From JAAYCI01 sp964370045 (lineage in GTDB: Bacteria; Bacillota; Clostridia; Oscillospirales; Ruminococcaceae), in contig CAYJGZ010000013.1 in the NCBI GenBank assembly GCA_964370045.1, positions 12,189 through 76,188 of the forward strand: a stretch of 64,000 nucleotides of DNA. The letters run 5' to 3'. Position numbers and translations under genes: made by a program. Shown here in pieces: positions 43,046-51,053 of the stretch; within the stretch, counting starts at the first letter, position 1, and each line of letters starts with the position of its first letter. The notes under the pieces were generated by a model, which saw only the letters and a program-made list of their open reading frames with translations, ran no database searches and had not been told where the DNA came from.

Positions 43046-43074
43046 ATTATAAAGTAGAAAGCAAGTAAAAACAA
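43046..43074 (-). promoter_or_regulatory. Promoter of the MetVF-Hdr operon
   Basis: On the minus strand TTGTTT and TATAAT are 17 bases apart, about 100 bases upstream of the first flavoprotein gene. Confidence 0.6.
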
Positions 43075-43177
43075 GGCTTTGTTGCGTCTTGGATAAATGT
43101 TCATGAAAAGGGAACACTTAATCATGAAGTGGAGTAAAAAGTTTATGTAAAATACATCTATGATTCTGAGAGACTTT

Positions 43178-43234
43178 GTGATATAATAAACATAGTCTGC
43201 AATTTGTGAAGAGATAAACTTGCCTATGTATAAT
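43178..43234 (+). promoter_or_regulatory. Promoter(s) of fhs
   Basis: An extended -10 (TG-A-TATAAT, ending at 43187) and a second TATAAT at 43229-43234 with TTGTGA 19 bases upstream lie 95-145 bases before fhs. Confidence 0.5.
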
Positions 43235-43327
43235 AATGTAGGGTATTGCAAGACTGAGGTTTTGGGAAAGAAGTTTTTGAACCCGTCATAAACACAATTG
43301 TACTCAAAAAGAAAGGAAGGGAACAGT

Positions 43328-45004
43328 ATGGGCTACAAAACGGATATTGAGATTGCACAGGAGACAAGCATGTTGCCTGTGGCGGACATTGCGGCAAAGC
43401 TCGGAGTGGGGGATGAGTACCTTGAAATGTACGGAAAGTACAAGGCGAAGGTAGACTACGCTGTGCTCGAAGAAAAAAAGGATGTGCCGGATGGCAAGCT
43501 GATTTTGGTGACGGCCATAAACCCCACCCCTGCAGGTGAGGGCAAAACTACCACAACGGTGGGTCTTGCGGATGCACTTAATCTTATCGACAAAAAAGTA
43601 GTGGTGGCACTGCGTGAGCCCAGCCTTGGCCCTGTGTTTGGCGTAAAGGGCGGCGCGGCAGGTGGCGGCTACGCACAGGTGGTGCCCATGGAGGACATCA
43701 ACCTGCACTTCACCGGGGACTTTCACGCAATAGGTGCGGCGAACAACCTGCTTGCCGCCATGCTGGACAACCATATCTATCAGGGCAACGCACTGCAAAT
43801 AGACACCCGCCGCATTACATGGAAGCGTGCTGTGGATATGAACGACCGCCAGCTGCGTTTTGTTACAGATGGCCTTGGTGGGCGCACAAACGGCGTGCCC
43901 CGTGAGGATGGCTTTGACATAACAGTGGCAAGCGAAATTATGGCTGTGCTATGTCTTTCCTCGGACATTATCGACCTTAAAGAGCGCTGTGCACGCATCA
44001 TTGTGGGCTATACACGTGAGGAAAAGCCCATAACGGCGGCCGACCTAAAGGCGCAGGGTGCGATGGCGGCACTTTTGAAAGATGCGCTAAAGCCGAACCT
44101 TGTGCAGACGCTGGAGCACACCCCTGCGTTTATCCACGGCGGTCCCTTTGCAAATATCGCCCACGGGTGTAACTCTGTCATGGCCACTCGCTTAGCGCTG
44201 AAATACGGCGATTATGCTGTCACCGAGGCAGGTTTCGGCGCAGACCTCGGCGCAGAAAAGTTCCTCGACATCAAATGTCGCATGGCAGGGCTTGTGCCTG
44301 ATGCGGTGGTTATTGTGGCGACAGTGCGTGCGCTCAAGCACCACGGCGGCGTTGCCAAGGCGGAGCTTGGAGACGAGAACCTCTCTGCGCTGGAAAAGGG
44401 CCTGCCAAACCTTCTGCAACACGTGGAAAACATCACTAAGGTGTACGGCCTGCCCGCAGTGGTGGCAATAAACCGCTTCCCCACCGACACAGAGGCGGAG
44501 CTGAAGCTGGTGGAGGACAAGTGCCGCAAGCTGGGAGTGAACGTGGCGCTCAGCGAAGTGTGGGGCAAAGGCGGCGAGGGCGGCGTTGCGCTCGCAAAAG
44601 AAGTGGTGCGGCTGTGCGAAGAGCCGAGCAAGTTCACCTTCTGCTATGAGCAGGAGCTGTCCATTGAGGAAAAACTGCAGGCCATCGTGACAAAGGTGTA
44701 CCATGGCGACAGCGTGGAGCTTACACCCGCCGCACAAAAGCAGGCGGCACAGCTTACAGCGCTCGGCTTTGGCAACATGCCCATATGTATGGCGAAAACG
44801 CAGTACAGCTTTAGCGATAATGCGTCGCTTTTGGGTGCGCCCAAGGGCTTTAAGGTCACTGTGCGCAACCTGAAAGTTTCCGCAGGTGCGGGCTTCATCG
44901 TGGCACTGACAAGCGAAATTATGACAATGCCCGGCCTGCCTCCTGTGCCCGCAGCTGAGAGAATTGACGTGGATGCGAGCGGAAAAATTACGGGACTGTT
45001 TTAG
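43328..45004 (+). CDS. fhs: Formate-tetrahydrofolate ligase
   Basis: A 558-residue ATP-dependent enzyme joining formate to THF, the entry step of the Wood-Ljungdahl methyl branch. The P-loop INPTPAGEGKTTTT lies near 58-71; FGVKGGAAGGGYAQV and FAVTEAGFGADLG-like segments are conserved. Full family length. The start at 43328 follows AAGGAAGGG. Transcribed divergently from the metFV-hdr operon and followed by a terminator, then fchA and folD. Confidence 0.96.
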   Translation: MGYKTDIEIAQETSMLPVADIAAKLGVGDEYLEMYGKYKAKVDYAVLEEKKDVPDGKLILVTAINPTPAGEGKTTTTVGLADALNLIDKKVVVALREPSLGPVFGVKGGAAGGGYAQVVPMEDINLHFTGDFHAIGAANNLLAAMLDNHIYQGNALQIDTRRITWKRAVDMNDRQLRFVTDGLGGRTNGVPREDGFDITVASEIMAVLCLSSDIIDLKERCARIIVGYTREEKPITAADLKAQGAMAALLKDALKPNLVQTLEHTPAFIHGGPFANIAHGCNSVMATRLALKYGDYAVTEAGFGADLGAEKFLDIKCRMAGLVPDAVVIVATVRALKHHGGVAKAELGDENLSALEKGLPNLLQHVENITKVYGLPAVVAINRFPTDTEAELKLVEDKCRKLGVNVALSEVWGKGGEGGVALAKEVVRLCEEPSKFTFCYEQELSIEEKLQAIVTKVYHGDSVELTPAAQKQAAQLTALGFGNMPICMAKTQYSFSDNASLLGAPKGFKVTVRNLKVSAGAGFIVALTSEIMTMPGLPPVPAAERIDVDASGKITGLF

Positions 45005-45020
45005 TGAAAAAGCCATAAGC

Positions 45021-45061
45021 AAATGTGCGCAAAGCTCCGATGTGGGGCTTTGCGCACATTT
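45021..45061 (+). terminator. Terminator of fhs
   Basis: AAATGTGCGCAAAGC pairs with GCTTTGCGCACATTT around a short loop, 17 bases beyond the stop codon. Confidence 0.75.
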
Positions 45062-45096
45062 AGAGAGCGGATGAAATGCTCACTTAAAAAAATATG

Positions 45097-45126
45097 TTGA
45101 CTATATAGGATACGGTTTGGTAAACT
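45097..45126 (+). promoter_or_regulatory. Promoter of the fchA-folD genes
   Basis: TTGACT and TAAACT boxes are 18 bases apart, giving a leader of about 180 nt before fchA. Confidence 0.5.
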
Positions 45127-45130
45127 GCTA

Positions 45131-45310
45131 TTCGGTGGGTAGGGGAACTGCCTTTTTGTACAGCATGGTGCGCCATCTGTGCGAAAAATGTTGAATAGTG
45201 AAATTTTGGCAATGACACGTGATTTTTGATGTCAACATTATATAAAAATAGCGAAAATATTTTGCGCTGGGTCATCTACTTGATGTGCGCAAAAATATGG
45301 AGGTAAACAT
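45131..45310 (+). promoter_or_regulatory. Possible structured leader before fchA
   Basis: CTATTC at about 45132 and GAATAG at about 45192 could close a domain containing GGTAGGGGAACTGCC and ATGGTGCGCCAT stems. It does not match the THF or ZTP riboswitch consensus. Otherwise AT-rich with no gene. Confidence 0.3.
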
Positions 45311-45940
45311 ATGCAGTCGGTAAATCTTAGTTGTACAGAGTTTGTGCAGGTGCTTGCGTCCAAAGCACCAACGCCGGGTGGCGGCGGTGCGGCGGCACTG
45401 GTGGGTGCTGTGGGCACGGCACTGGGCAACATGGTGGGAAGCCTGACACTCGGCAAAAAAAAGTATGCAGATGTGCAGGAGGATATCACCGAGATGAAAG
45501 CAAGGGCGGATGCCCTGCAGGATAGGCTCTTGGCGCTGGTGCAAAAGGATGCGGATGTGTTTGAGCCGCTGAGCAAGGCGTACGGAATGCCCAAGGACAC
45601 GCCCGAGCAACAGGCGGAAAAAGCACGTGTGCTGGAGGAGGCCACAAAGCTTGCGTGCAGTGTGCCCATGGAGATAATGCAGTGCTGTTGCGAGGCGATA
45701 GACCTGCAGGAGGAGTTCGCACAAAAGGGAACTGCCATTGCCATCTCGGACGTGGGCGTGGGCGTTGTGTTTTGCAAGGCGGCACTGCAGGGTGCATCGC
45801 TGAATGTGTTTATCAACACAAAAGGCATGACAGACCGTGAGTATGCACAAAAGCTGAACAAAGAGGCAAACGACATGCTCTGTAAGTACAACAAAAAAGC
45901 GGACGAAATTTACGCATTTGTGGCGGCGAAGTTTGAGTAG
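45311..45940 (+). CDS. fchA: Methenyltetrahydrofolate cyclohydrolase (FTCD cyclodeaminase family)
   Basis: A 209-residue all-helical protein with the family motif STKAPTPGGGG-like sequence (ASKAPTPGGGGAAALVGAVGTALG) near 15-38. In acetogens FchA interconverts formyl- and methenyl-THF. The folD gene follows 38 bases later. The GGAGG site is 7 bases upstream of the ATG. The alternative reading, formiminotransferase cyclodeaminase of histidine degradation, is less likely because fhs and folD flank it and no hut gene is present. Confidence 0.9.
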   Translation: MQSVNLSCTEFVQVLASKAPTPGGGGAAALVGAVGTALGNMVGSLTLGKKKYADVQEDITEMKARADALQDRLLALVQKDADVFEPLSKAYGMPKDTPEQQAEKARVLEEATKLACSVPMEIMQCCCEAIDLQEEFAQKGTAIAISDVGVGVVFCKAALQGASLNVFINTKGMTDREYAQKLNKEANDMLCKYNKKADEIYAFVAAKFE

Positions 45941-45978
45941 CCAAGCCCAAAATGCTGTTTATAAGGGAGTGACAAAGC

Positions 45979-46833
45979 ATGGCAGAGGTACTTAAAGGCG
46001 CGGCGGTAGTGGAAGCGCTGAACCAAAAACTGAGCGAGCAGGTAGTGCAGCTAAAGGAAAAAGGTGTTACCCCGACACTTGCGATTGTGCGTGTGGGCGA
46101 GCGCCCCGACGATGTTTCGTACGAGCGTGGAGCGACAAAGCGGTGTGAAAAAATAGGTGTGGACGTAAGGCACGTAAGCCTGCCGCAAGCTATTTCCCAA
46201 GACGCACTGATAGAAGAAATAGAGCGGCTTAACAAGGATAGTGCGGTGCATGGCGTTCTGCTGTTCCGTCCACTACCCAAAGAGATAGACGAAAACATCG
46301 TGCGAAATACACTGTGCCCCCAAAAGGACGTGGACGGAATCACCGACGCTTCACTTGCAGGAGTTTTTGCAGGGGTGGACACGGGCTATCCGCCCTGCAC
46401 ACCTGCCGCATGTATGGAAATTCTCGACTACTACGGTGTGGACCCCAAGGGCAAAAACGTGACGGTGGTGGGGCGTAGCCTTGTTGTGGGCAAGCCCGTG
46501 GCGATGATGCTGATGGGCAGACATGCCACCGTGACCATGTGCCACACACGCACAACGGACATGCCGGCCGTGTGCAGGCAGGCGGAGATACTCATTGTGT
46601 CGGCAGGGCGCGCGCAGATGGTGGACAAGAGCTACCTTTCGGCAGGGCAGGTGGTCATTGACGTGGGCATCAACGTGAACGAAGAGGGTAACCTTTGCGG
46701 AGATGTAAACTACGATGATGCAATGGCCACTGTGGGTAGCGTGACACCCGTTCCGGGTGGCGTGGGCACGGTGACCACGAGCGTTTTGGTAAAGCATGTT
46801 GTGATGGCGGCGACCCGCCAAAGCAAGGCGTAA
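45979..46833 (+). CDS. folD: Bifunctional methylenetetrahydrofolate dehydrogenase/cyclohydrolase
   Basis: A 284-residue enzyme with the N-terminal catalytic domain (conserved Tyr-x-x-x-Lys region near YERGATKRCE) and the NAD(P)-binding signature VGRSLVVGKPVAMML near 157-171, then PVPGGVGTVTTSVL. It oxidises or reduces methylene/methenyl-THF, giving the substrate of MetF. Ribosome site AAGGGAG. With fchA upstream the cyclohydrolase step may be duplicated. Cofactor preference (NAD or NADP) cannot be judged by eye. Confidence 0.94.
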   Translation: MAEVLKGAAVVEALNQKLSEQVVQLKEKGVTPTLAIVRVGERPDDVSYERGATKRCEKIGVDVRHVSLPQAISQDALIEEIERLNKDSAVHGVLLFRPLPKEIDENIVRNTLCPQKDVDGITDASLAGVFAGVDTGYPPCTPAACMEILDYYGVDPKGKNVTVVGRSLVVGKPVAMMLMGRHATVTMCHTRTTDMPAVCRQAEILIVSAGRAQMVDKSYLSAGQVVIDVGINVNEEGNLCGDVNYDDAMATVGSVTPVPGGVGTVTTSVLVKHVVMAATRQSKA

Positions 46834-46887
46834 GCAAAAATTTTTGAATAAAAGTGATGCCCTACAAGCAGGTGTACTAAAACGGCA

Positions 46888-47038
46888 GTGTTGACAAAGT
46901 CGGATTGGCAAAATACTTCGGTTCTTTTTTGCCGTGCCTTACAAAAATCCTCGTTAATACACAAAGTATTGCATGGGTTTTTGTGTTGTCCGGCAAAAAA
47001 ACATCTTTCGATTTTGCAAACCCTTTGTTTGTCGACAC
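46888..47038. repeat. R2 repeat, copy 1 (151 bp)
   Basis: Inverted ends GTGTTGACAAAG and CTTTG...GTCGACAC enclose ATCCTCGTTAATACACAAAG and GGCAAAAAAACATC. It shares most of its sequence with the copy at 48826-48979. No coding capacity with a ribosome site. Confidence 0.8.
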
Positions 47039-47121
47039 AACCAAAACGCCACCTGCCGTGGGGTATTACTTTGAAAAAATAAAGTAAGGACAAATAAAAA
47101 AGGGTAAGGTGAGGTAGAAGT

Positions 47122-47949
47122 ATGAGTTTGATGTCTCCGGCAGAGGTGACGCAGTATTACTGCGACGCAGGAAAAGTAAAGGCGGACCGCACACTGGGCA
47201 AGATGTTTGCGCTGGCGATTTTTGCGGGGTTTATTATCGCAATGGCGGCGGTGTTCAGCAACACATCGGCGCACGGCATTGACGAGGTGGGCGCACAGCG
47301 CATGGTGAGCGGGCTTACGTTTGCGTTTGGCCTGCCGATGGTTATTCTTTTGGGTGCGGAGCTCTTCACCGGCAACGTGATGATTTGCATGACGGTGGCC
47401 AGCCGCAAGACAACTATTGTAAAAATGTTGCGCAACTGGTTCTTTGTGTATGTGGGCAACTTTGTGGGCGGCCTTATGGTGGCGGCAGGCTGTGCGTTTT
47501 TTGGGCAGTTCAAGTACTCGGACGGCCAGCTTGCGGTGTACACCATGAAAGCGGCGGTATCAAAGCTTTCTCTACCTTTCGGCAACGCAATAGTCATGGG
47601 CATCCTCTGCAACATACTTGTGTGTATGGCAGTGCTTGCATCGCTTGCGGCGAAGGACTCCGTGGGGCGTATCCTTGGAGCATACATCCCTGTTGCGCTG
47701 TTTGCGGCGGTAGGCTTTGAGCATAGCATCGCAAATATGTACAACATCCCTGCGGCGATATTCGCAAACATGAACCCCACATACGCCGCTCTTGCGGTGG
47801 AGGCAGGTGTGGACACCTCCGTGCTGACGGTGGGTAATTTGTTCACCGCAAACTTAATACCCGTAACGATAGGAAATATTATAGGCGGACTTATACTTGG
47901 TATGCTGATGTGGTGTACCATGCTAAAACCCTCAAAAAACAAAGTATAG
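47122..47949 (+). CDS. FocA/NirC-family formate/nitrite channel
   Basis: A 275-residue membrane protein with six helices and FNT-family motifs (FAFGLPMVILLGAELFTGN near 72-90, VGNFVGGLMVA, and TANLIPVTIGNIIGG near the C terminus). It is likely a formate channel since it follows fhs, fchA and folD; nitrite or hydrosulfide cannot be excluded. The ribosome site is weak (GGTGAGGTAG). A terminator follows. Confidence 0.88.
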   Translation: MSLMSPAEVTQYYCDAGKVKADRTLGKMFALAIFAGFIIAMAAVFSNTSAHGIDEVGAQRMVSGLTFAFGLPMVILLGAELFTGNVMICMTVASRKTTIVKMLRNWFFVYVGNFVGGLMVAAGCAFFGQFKYSDGQLAVYTMKAAVSKLSLPFGNAIVMGILCNILVCMAVLASLAAKDSVGRILGAYIPVALFAAVGFEHSIANMYNIPAAIFANMNPTYAALAVEAGVDTSVLTVGNLFTANLIPVTIGNIIGGLILGMLMWCTMLKPSKNKV

Positions 47950-47976
47950 CGCGATAGATAAAGACAAATGCAAAAA

Positions 47977-48014
47977 CCCACCACAAGGCTGTACTTTGTG
48001 GTGGGTATTTTTTT
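47977..48014 (+). terminator. Terminator of the FocA-type gene
   Basis: ACCCACCACAA pairs with TTTGTGGTGGGT and is followed by ATTTTTTTG. Confidence 0.85.
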
Positions 48015-48056
48015 GTATATATAGTAAAAAAGGTGGTATTTTTCGCTTTTTTTGTG

Positions 48057-48062
48057 TATAAT
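48057..48062 (+). promoter_or_regulatory. -10 box of folT
   Basis: A perfect TATAAT about 95 bases upstream of the riboswitch; the -35 region is poor. Confidence 0.4.
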
Positions 48063-48157
48063 AAAAGTGCAAATCAAAAGCAGATGAAATGGAAAGGGGT
48101 GGTGAATACTTCACAGCCTGCAAGGCAGGCATATCGTAAGATGACATGAAGATTTAG

Positions 48158-48250
48158 TCAGAGTAGAAATGACGCGTCAAGTGCCGATGGATGGGAGGTT
48201 GCCATCGGACGAAGGGGTTTTTGCCCGCGGTGTCATTTCGCATCCGCTGC
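48158..48250 (+). ncRNA. Tetrahydrofolate riboswitch upstream of folT
   Basis: The region fits the THF (folT-type) riboswitch: outer CAGAGTAGA paired to the downstream CATCCGCTG side, an internal ATGACGCG/CGCGGTGTCAT helix, a CCGATGG/CCATCGG hairpin with the GGATGGGAGG loop, and the conserved GTAGA and GCATCCGC strands. It is followed by a long TGCCACAATAG/CTATTTGTGGCA stem and then the folT ribosome site, so it can control expression by folate. Class assigned by pattern recall, not by covariance search. Confidence 0.85.
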
Positions 48251-48278
48251 CACAATAGGGACCTACTATTTGTGGCAC
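48251..48278 (+). promoter_or_regulatory. Expression-platform hairpin after the THF riboswitch
   Basis: CCACAATAG pairs with CTATTTGTGG around GGACCTA. The loop GACCT is complementary to AGGTC in the folT ribosome site, and no T-run follows, so translational control is the likelier mechanism. Confidence 0.5.
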
Positions 48279-48302
48279 TACACAAAAAGGAGGTCTTTTG
48301 TT

Positions 48303-48806
48303 ATGCTCAAAATGAACACGAAGAAACTTTTGTACCTTGCACTTTTCCTTGCGACAGAGCTGGTTTTGTCCCGCTTTTTGTCTATCCAAACACCCATTGT
48401 GAAAATCGGGTTTGCGTTTTTGCCCATAGCCATGAGCGCTGTCATGTTCGGCCCGTTTTGGGCGGCGGCGTGCGCCGGCTGTGCGGACTTTTTGGGGGCG
48501 ATACTCTTTCCTGTAGGGCCGTATTTCCCCGGCTTTACGCTCACAGCGATACTCACAGGTCTTGTGTACGGCATATTTTTGTATAAAAACAGCAGCTGGG
48601 CACGTGTGATAATTGCGGTGCTCATAATATCACTGGTGCTCAATCTGTGCTTGGATACGCTGTGGCTGCACATGCTGTTTGGGGAGTCTTACTTTGTGTT
48701 ACTGCCCACACGTATATTGAAGAGCGTGATAATGGCGCCTGTACAGATATTGGTAGTGCGGCTTGTGGTAACAAGGCTGAAGCTTGCGACAAGGCGGATG
48801 GCATAA
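48303..48806 (+). CDS. folT: Folate-specific ECF transporter S component
   Basis: A 167-residue membrane protein with six helices and the FolT-type features LALFLATELVLSRFLSI near 10-26 and ADFLGAILFPVGPYFPGFT. With a shared energizing module (EcfA/A'/T, not in the window) it imports folates. The ATG at 48303 has AAGGAGG 9 bases upstream; a longer frame to 48270 is rejected. The THF riboswitch upstream confirms the folate link and ties supply to the THF-dependent genes just before it. Confidence 0.92.
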   Translation: MLKMNTKKLLYLALFLATELVLSRFLSIQTPIVKIGFAFLPIAMSAVMFGPFWAAACAGCADFLGAILFPVGPYFPGFTLTAILTGLVYGIFLYKNSSWARVIIAVLIISLVLNLCLDTLWLHMLFGESYFVLLPTRILKSVIMAPVQILVVRLVVTRLKLATRRMA

Positions 48807-48825
48807 ATAGGTGGTATTTTTGGCG

Positions 48826-48979
48826 GTGTTGATAAAGTCGGATTAGCAAAATACATCGGTTCCTTTTTTGCTATACTTCACAAAAATCCTCGTTAATACA
48901 CGAAGTATTGCCTGCGGTTTTTGTATTGTCTAACAAAAAAACATCTCCCGATTTTGCCAATCCTTTGTTCATCAACACC
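48826..48979. repeat. R2 repeat, copy 2 (154 bp)
   Basis: Inverted ends GGTGTTGATAAAG and CTTTGTTCATCAACACC. The interior matches the copy at 46888 over most of its length (ATCCTCGTTAATACACGAAG, AACAAAAAAACATC). It lies between folT and the terminator that follows. Confidence 0.8.
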
Positions 48980-49032
48980 ACCTTTTTCGCACTCCCGGCG
49001 AAAAAGCACACCACATTGTCACACAAGAAAAG

Positions 49033-49070
49033 CAAAAGAGGGCACACTCGTTTAATGGGTGTGCTTTTTT
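49033..49070 (+). terminator. Terminator downstream of folT, displaced beyond R2
   Basis: GGGCACAC pairs with GGTGTGC and is followed by TTTTTT. It probably served folT before the R2 repeat came between. Confidence 0.65.
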
Positions 49071-49205
49071 GTTGCGGCAGGGTGTGCCGCTTTTTCACCC
49101 AAAATTAAACGCATATAAGCGTAATTTGCGCACAAAAAGCAGATGCGTGCCACACCCTGTGGGTTGACCGAGTATTATGTTAAATGGTATCATGTTCTGT
49201 AAAGA

Positions 49206-49324
49206 GGGAGTGGCCAAGCAGAAATGATTTAGAACACGTTAAGTGGGAGAAGAATGCGGTATATCCCCGGCCGTAGGCTGGGGATATACCAAAAAACCAA
49301 ACCACCGCTTTTATCCACACCCTG
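49206..49324. repeat. R1 repeat, best-preserved copy (119 bp)
   Basis: Starts GGGAGTGGCCAAGCAG, has GATTTAGAACACGTTAAGTGG, a GCGGTATATCCCC/GGGGATATACC hairpin, then AAAAAACCAAACCACCGC and ends TTATCCACACCCTG. This copy defines the R1 pattern used for the others. Confidence 0.8.
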
Positions 49325-49448
49325 TAAAGAGATGGCGTAGCAATGTTCGGGATGTGTATCCTACATAATGTGGGGTTGCGCATTCCGAACGGTAATATAT
49401 GCCCAAAGTTTGCGCTGGGTGAAAAGCACAGCATAAGGGGGTGCTCGC

Positions 49449-49922
49449 ATGTTTTTTGCACTGTATTTTTTATGGATTGCATTTAATGCAAGGCTGACAG
49501 TGCCTGTTGTGATTGTTGGCGCGGCTGTTGCGGTTTTGATGTTTGGCTTTTGTTGCAGATACATGGGCTACAGCCTAAAGAGCGAAAAAAAGGTGATAAT
49601 AAAACTGTTTTACGGCATAGAGTATATAGTGCTGTTGATTGTTGAGACAATAAAGGCGAATGTTGAGGTAACACGCTTTGTGTTTTCACGCAAGACGGAG
49701 ATACAGCCGCAACTGGTGTTTTTCAAAACACGGCTAAAGCACGATGCCGCACGGGTGGTACTGGCAAACTCCATCACGCTGACACCCGGCACCATCACGG
49801 TGGCGGAGGACGAGGGCACGTTTTGCGTGCACTGCCTAAACCACCACTTTGGCGAGGGCATAGAGAACACAGCGTTTGAGCGGCGCTTGCTTAGGATGGA
49901 GGCGGACAAGGGCGATGTATGA
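49449..49922 (+). CDS. mnhE: Mrp/Mbh-type antiporter subunit MnhE (MbhA)
   Basis: A 157-residue small membrane subunit of Mrp-type Na+/H+ antiporters. It has two hydrophobic N-terminal helices and a soluble tail with the typical ITLTPGTITVAEDEGTFCVHCL segment near 115-136. First gene of a nine-gene membrane-arm operon. The ribosome site is AAGGGGG. Gene order that follows is E-F-G-DUF4040-B-C-D, as in the Mbh and Mrp systems. Confidence 0.88.
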   Translation: MFFALYFLWIAFNARLTVPVVIVGAAVAVLMFGFCCRYMGYSLKSEKKVIIKLFYGIEYIVLLIVETIKANVEVTRFVFSRKTEIQPQLVFFKTRLKHDAARVVLANSITLTPGTITVAEDEGTFCVHCLNHHFGEGIENTAFERRLLRMEADKGDV

Positions 49923-50310
49923 ACAGCTTAGGAATATTTTGATGTGGGCCACCGTCATAGGGCTGAGCGTGACGGTGTGCGCCTGCCTGCTACGTGCTAT
50001 TTTAGGCCCACGCTTTACGGACAGGGTGGTCTCGGTAAACCTTATAAGTACAAAAACCATAATAATCATAACGGCGCTGTCCCTGCTACTGGAGCAGGAC
50101 AGCCTTGTGGATGTGGCGCTGGTGTATGCGATGATAAGCTTTTTGGCGGTGGTGGTGCTGAGTAAGTGTTACTTGTTGCCGCATCACCCAAACCCCGCCG
50201 ATGCGGGCAAAACCGCCCCTACCGAGGAGGAAGAGCCGGAGATACACAATCAGAAAAAAAGTGAGCATGGGCATCTTCCCAAAAGGAGGAACAAGCATGA
50301 CAATACTTGA
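49915..50310 (+). CDS. mnhF: Mrp/Mbh-type antiporter subunit MnhF (MbhB)
   Basis: A 131-residue subunit with three helices and the RAILGPRFTDRVVSVN motif near 24-39, then an acidic/lysine-rich C-terminal extension. It starts inside the mnhE stop region (8-base overlap). The tail of about 45 residues is longer than the roughly 90-residue family norm. Confidence 0.87.
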   Translation: MYEQLRNILMWATVIGLSVTVCACLLRAILGPRFTDRVVSVNLISTKTIIIITALSLLLEQDSLVDVALVYAMISFLAVVVLSKCYLLPHHPNPADAGKTAPTEEEEPEIHNQKKSEHGHLPKRRNKHDNT

Positions 50311-50635
50311 GTGGGTAAGGATGCTTGCGGCGGCGGCGCTGATAGGTTCGGGGCTGTTTGCGCTGTTTGTGACAACGACAGGCATTTTCCGTTTTAAGTA
50401 TGTGCTCAACCGTATTCATGTCGCCTCAAAATGCGATACGCTGGGCATTTTGCTCACGGTCAGCGGCATGATAGTGCTGAGAGGCTTTGATGCCACCAGC
50501 CTTAAGATGATGCTTCTCGTTGTGTTTTTGTGGATAGCAAACCCCGTGTCCAGCCACCTGATAGCCTACCTTGAAGTGGCGACCAACCCCGACATTGAAA
50601 AGGAATGCGAGGTGGTGCGCAATGATAATAACTGA
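50297..50635 (+). CDS. mnhG: Mrp/Mbh-type antiporter subunit MnhG (MbhC)
   Basis: A 112-residue three-helix subunit with GIFRFKYVLNRIHVASKCDTLG near 30-51, typical of MnhG. It overlaps mnhF by 14 bases and has AGGAGGAACAAGC before its ATG. Confidence 0.87.
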   Translation: MTILEWVRMLAAAALIGSGLFALFVTTTGIFRFKYVLNRIHVASKCDTLGILLTVSGMIVLRGFDATSLKMMLLVVFLWIANPVSSHLIAYLEVATNPDIEKECEVVRNDNN

Positions 50636-50909
50636 GATACTTTTGCTGGGCTTTTTGGTGACAGCGGCTGTTGCGGTGTGTGTTTCAAAGCACCTGCTTG
50701 CGTCGGTGATAGTGTTTGCGGCGTACAGCCTTGCGATGACGGTGGTGTGGCTGTTTTTGCGTGCGCCCGACCTTGCCATCACCGAGGCGGCGGTGAGCAC
50801 CGGAATATCCAGCATACTGTTTTTTGTGGTGTTAAAGCGCATACGTGTTATCGAAAAGGAGCACGAGGAGCACCACGAGCAGGCGGAGCAGAAAAACGCA
50901 GACAAGTGA
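50622..50909 (+). CDS. DUF4040/MbhD-type subunit
   Basis: A 95-residue protein with three helices and the RAPDLAITEAAVSTGISSILFF motif of DUF4040, which corresponds to part of the C-terminal region of MrpA and to MbhD in archaeal membrane hydrogenases. Its presence as a separate gene is a Mbh-like trait. It overlaps mnhG by 14 bases. Confidence 0.83.
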   Translation: MIITEILLLGFLVTAAVAVCVSKHLLASVIVFAAYSLAMTVVWLFLRAPDLAITEAAVSTGISSILFFVVLKRIRVIEKEHEEHHEQAEQKNADK

Positions 50910-50928
50910 TGGAATACAAAGAAAAAAT

Positions 50929-51016
50929 GGGCGTGGACGAAAGCGCAGGTTTGGCTTTTTGGTATATCTTCTCTCTCTCGCTTAACGCAGTTCAACCCCG
51001 TTTTATGTGTCCGATT
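50929..51016. repeat. R1 repeat, 88-bp copy lacking the hairpin, inside the antiporter operon
   Basis: GGGCGTGGACGAAAGCG, then GGTTTGGCTTTTTGGTATATC, then TTCTCTCTCTCGCTTAACG and an end TTTTATGTGTCCGATT. It is an internally shortened form of R1. Its place in the operon shows that it does not stop transcription in all cases. Confidence 0.6.
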
Positions 51017-51053
51017 ATAGGCAGTGCCTAAAAAACTTTGACGGAGCAAAAAA

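Larger units (their letters stand above)
42939..43327. other. Divergent promoter region of the redox operon and fhs
   Basis: No gene is seen in this gap. It carries a minus-strand promoter at 43046-43074 and plus-strand -10 boxes at 43182-43187 and 43229-43234. Confidence 0.5.

Noticed and set aside
43200..43327. A ZTP or THF riboswitch before fhs
   Set aside because: Neither the GGGTCG/CCGCCTGGGC pattern nor the THF core appears.
45311..45940. Histidine-degradation formiminocyclodeaminase
   Set aside because: No hut gene nearby; flanked by fhs and folD, so a cyclohydrolase role is better supported.
48102..48149. A 15-codon open frame beginning with GTG upstream of the THF riboswitch, as a possible leader peptide
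   Set aside because: The AAAGGGG sits only 2-3 bases before the GTG and the frame has no conserved feature; the riboswitch explains the region.
10738..51016. R1 copies as a CRISPR array
   Set aside because: Copies are kilobases apart in different gaps, in both orientations, without regular spacers or cas genes.
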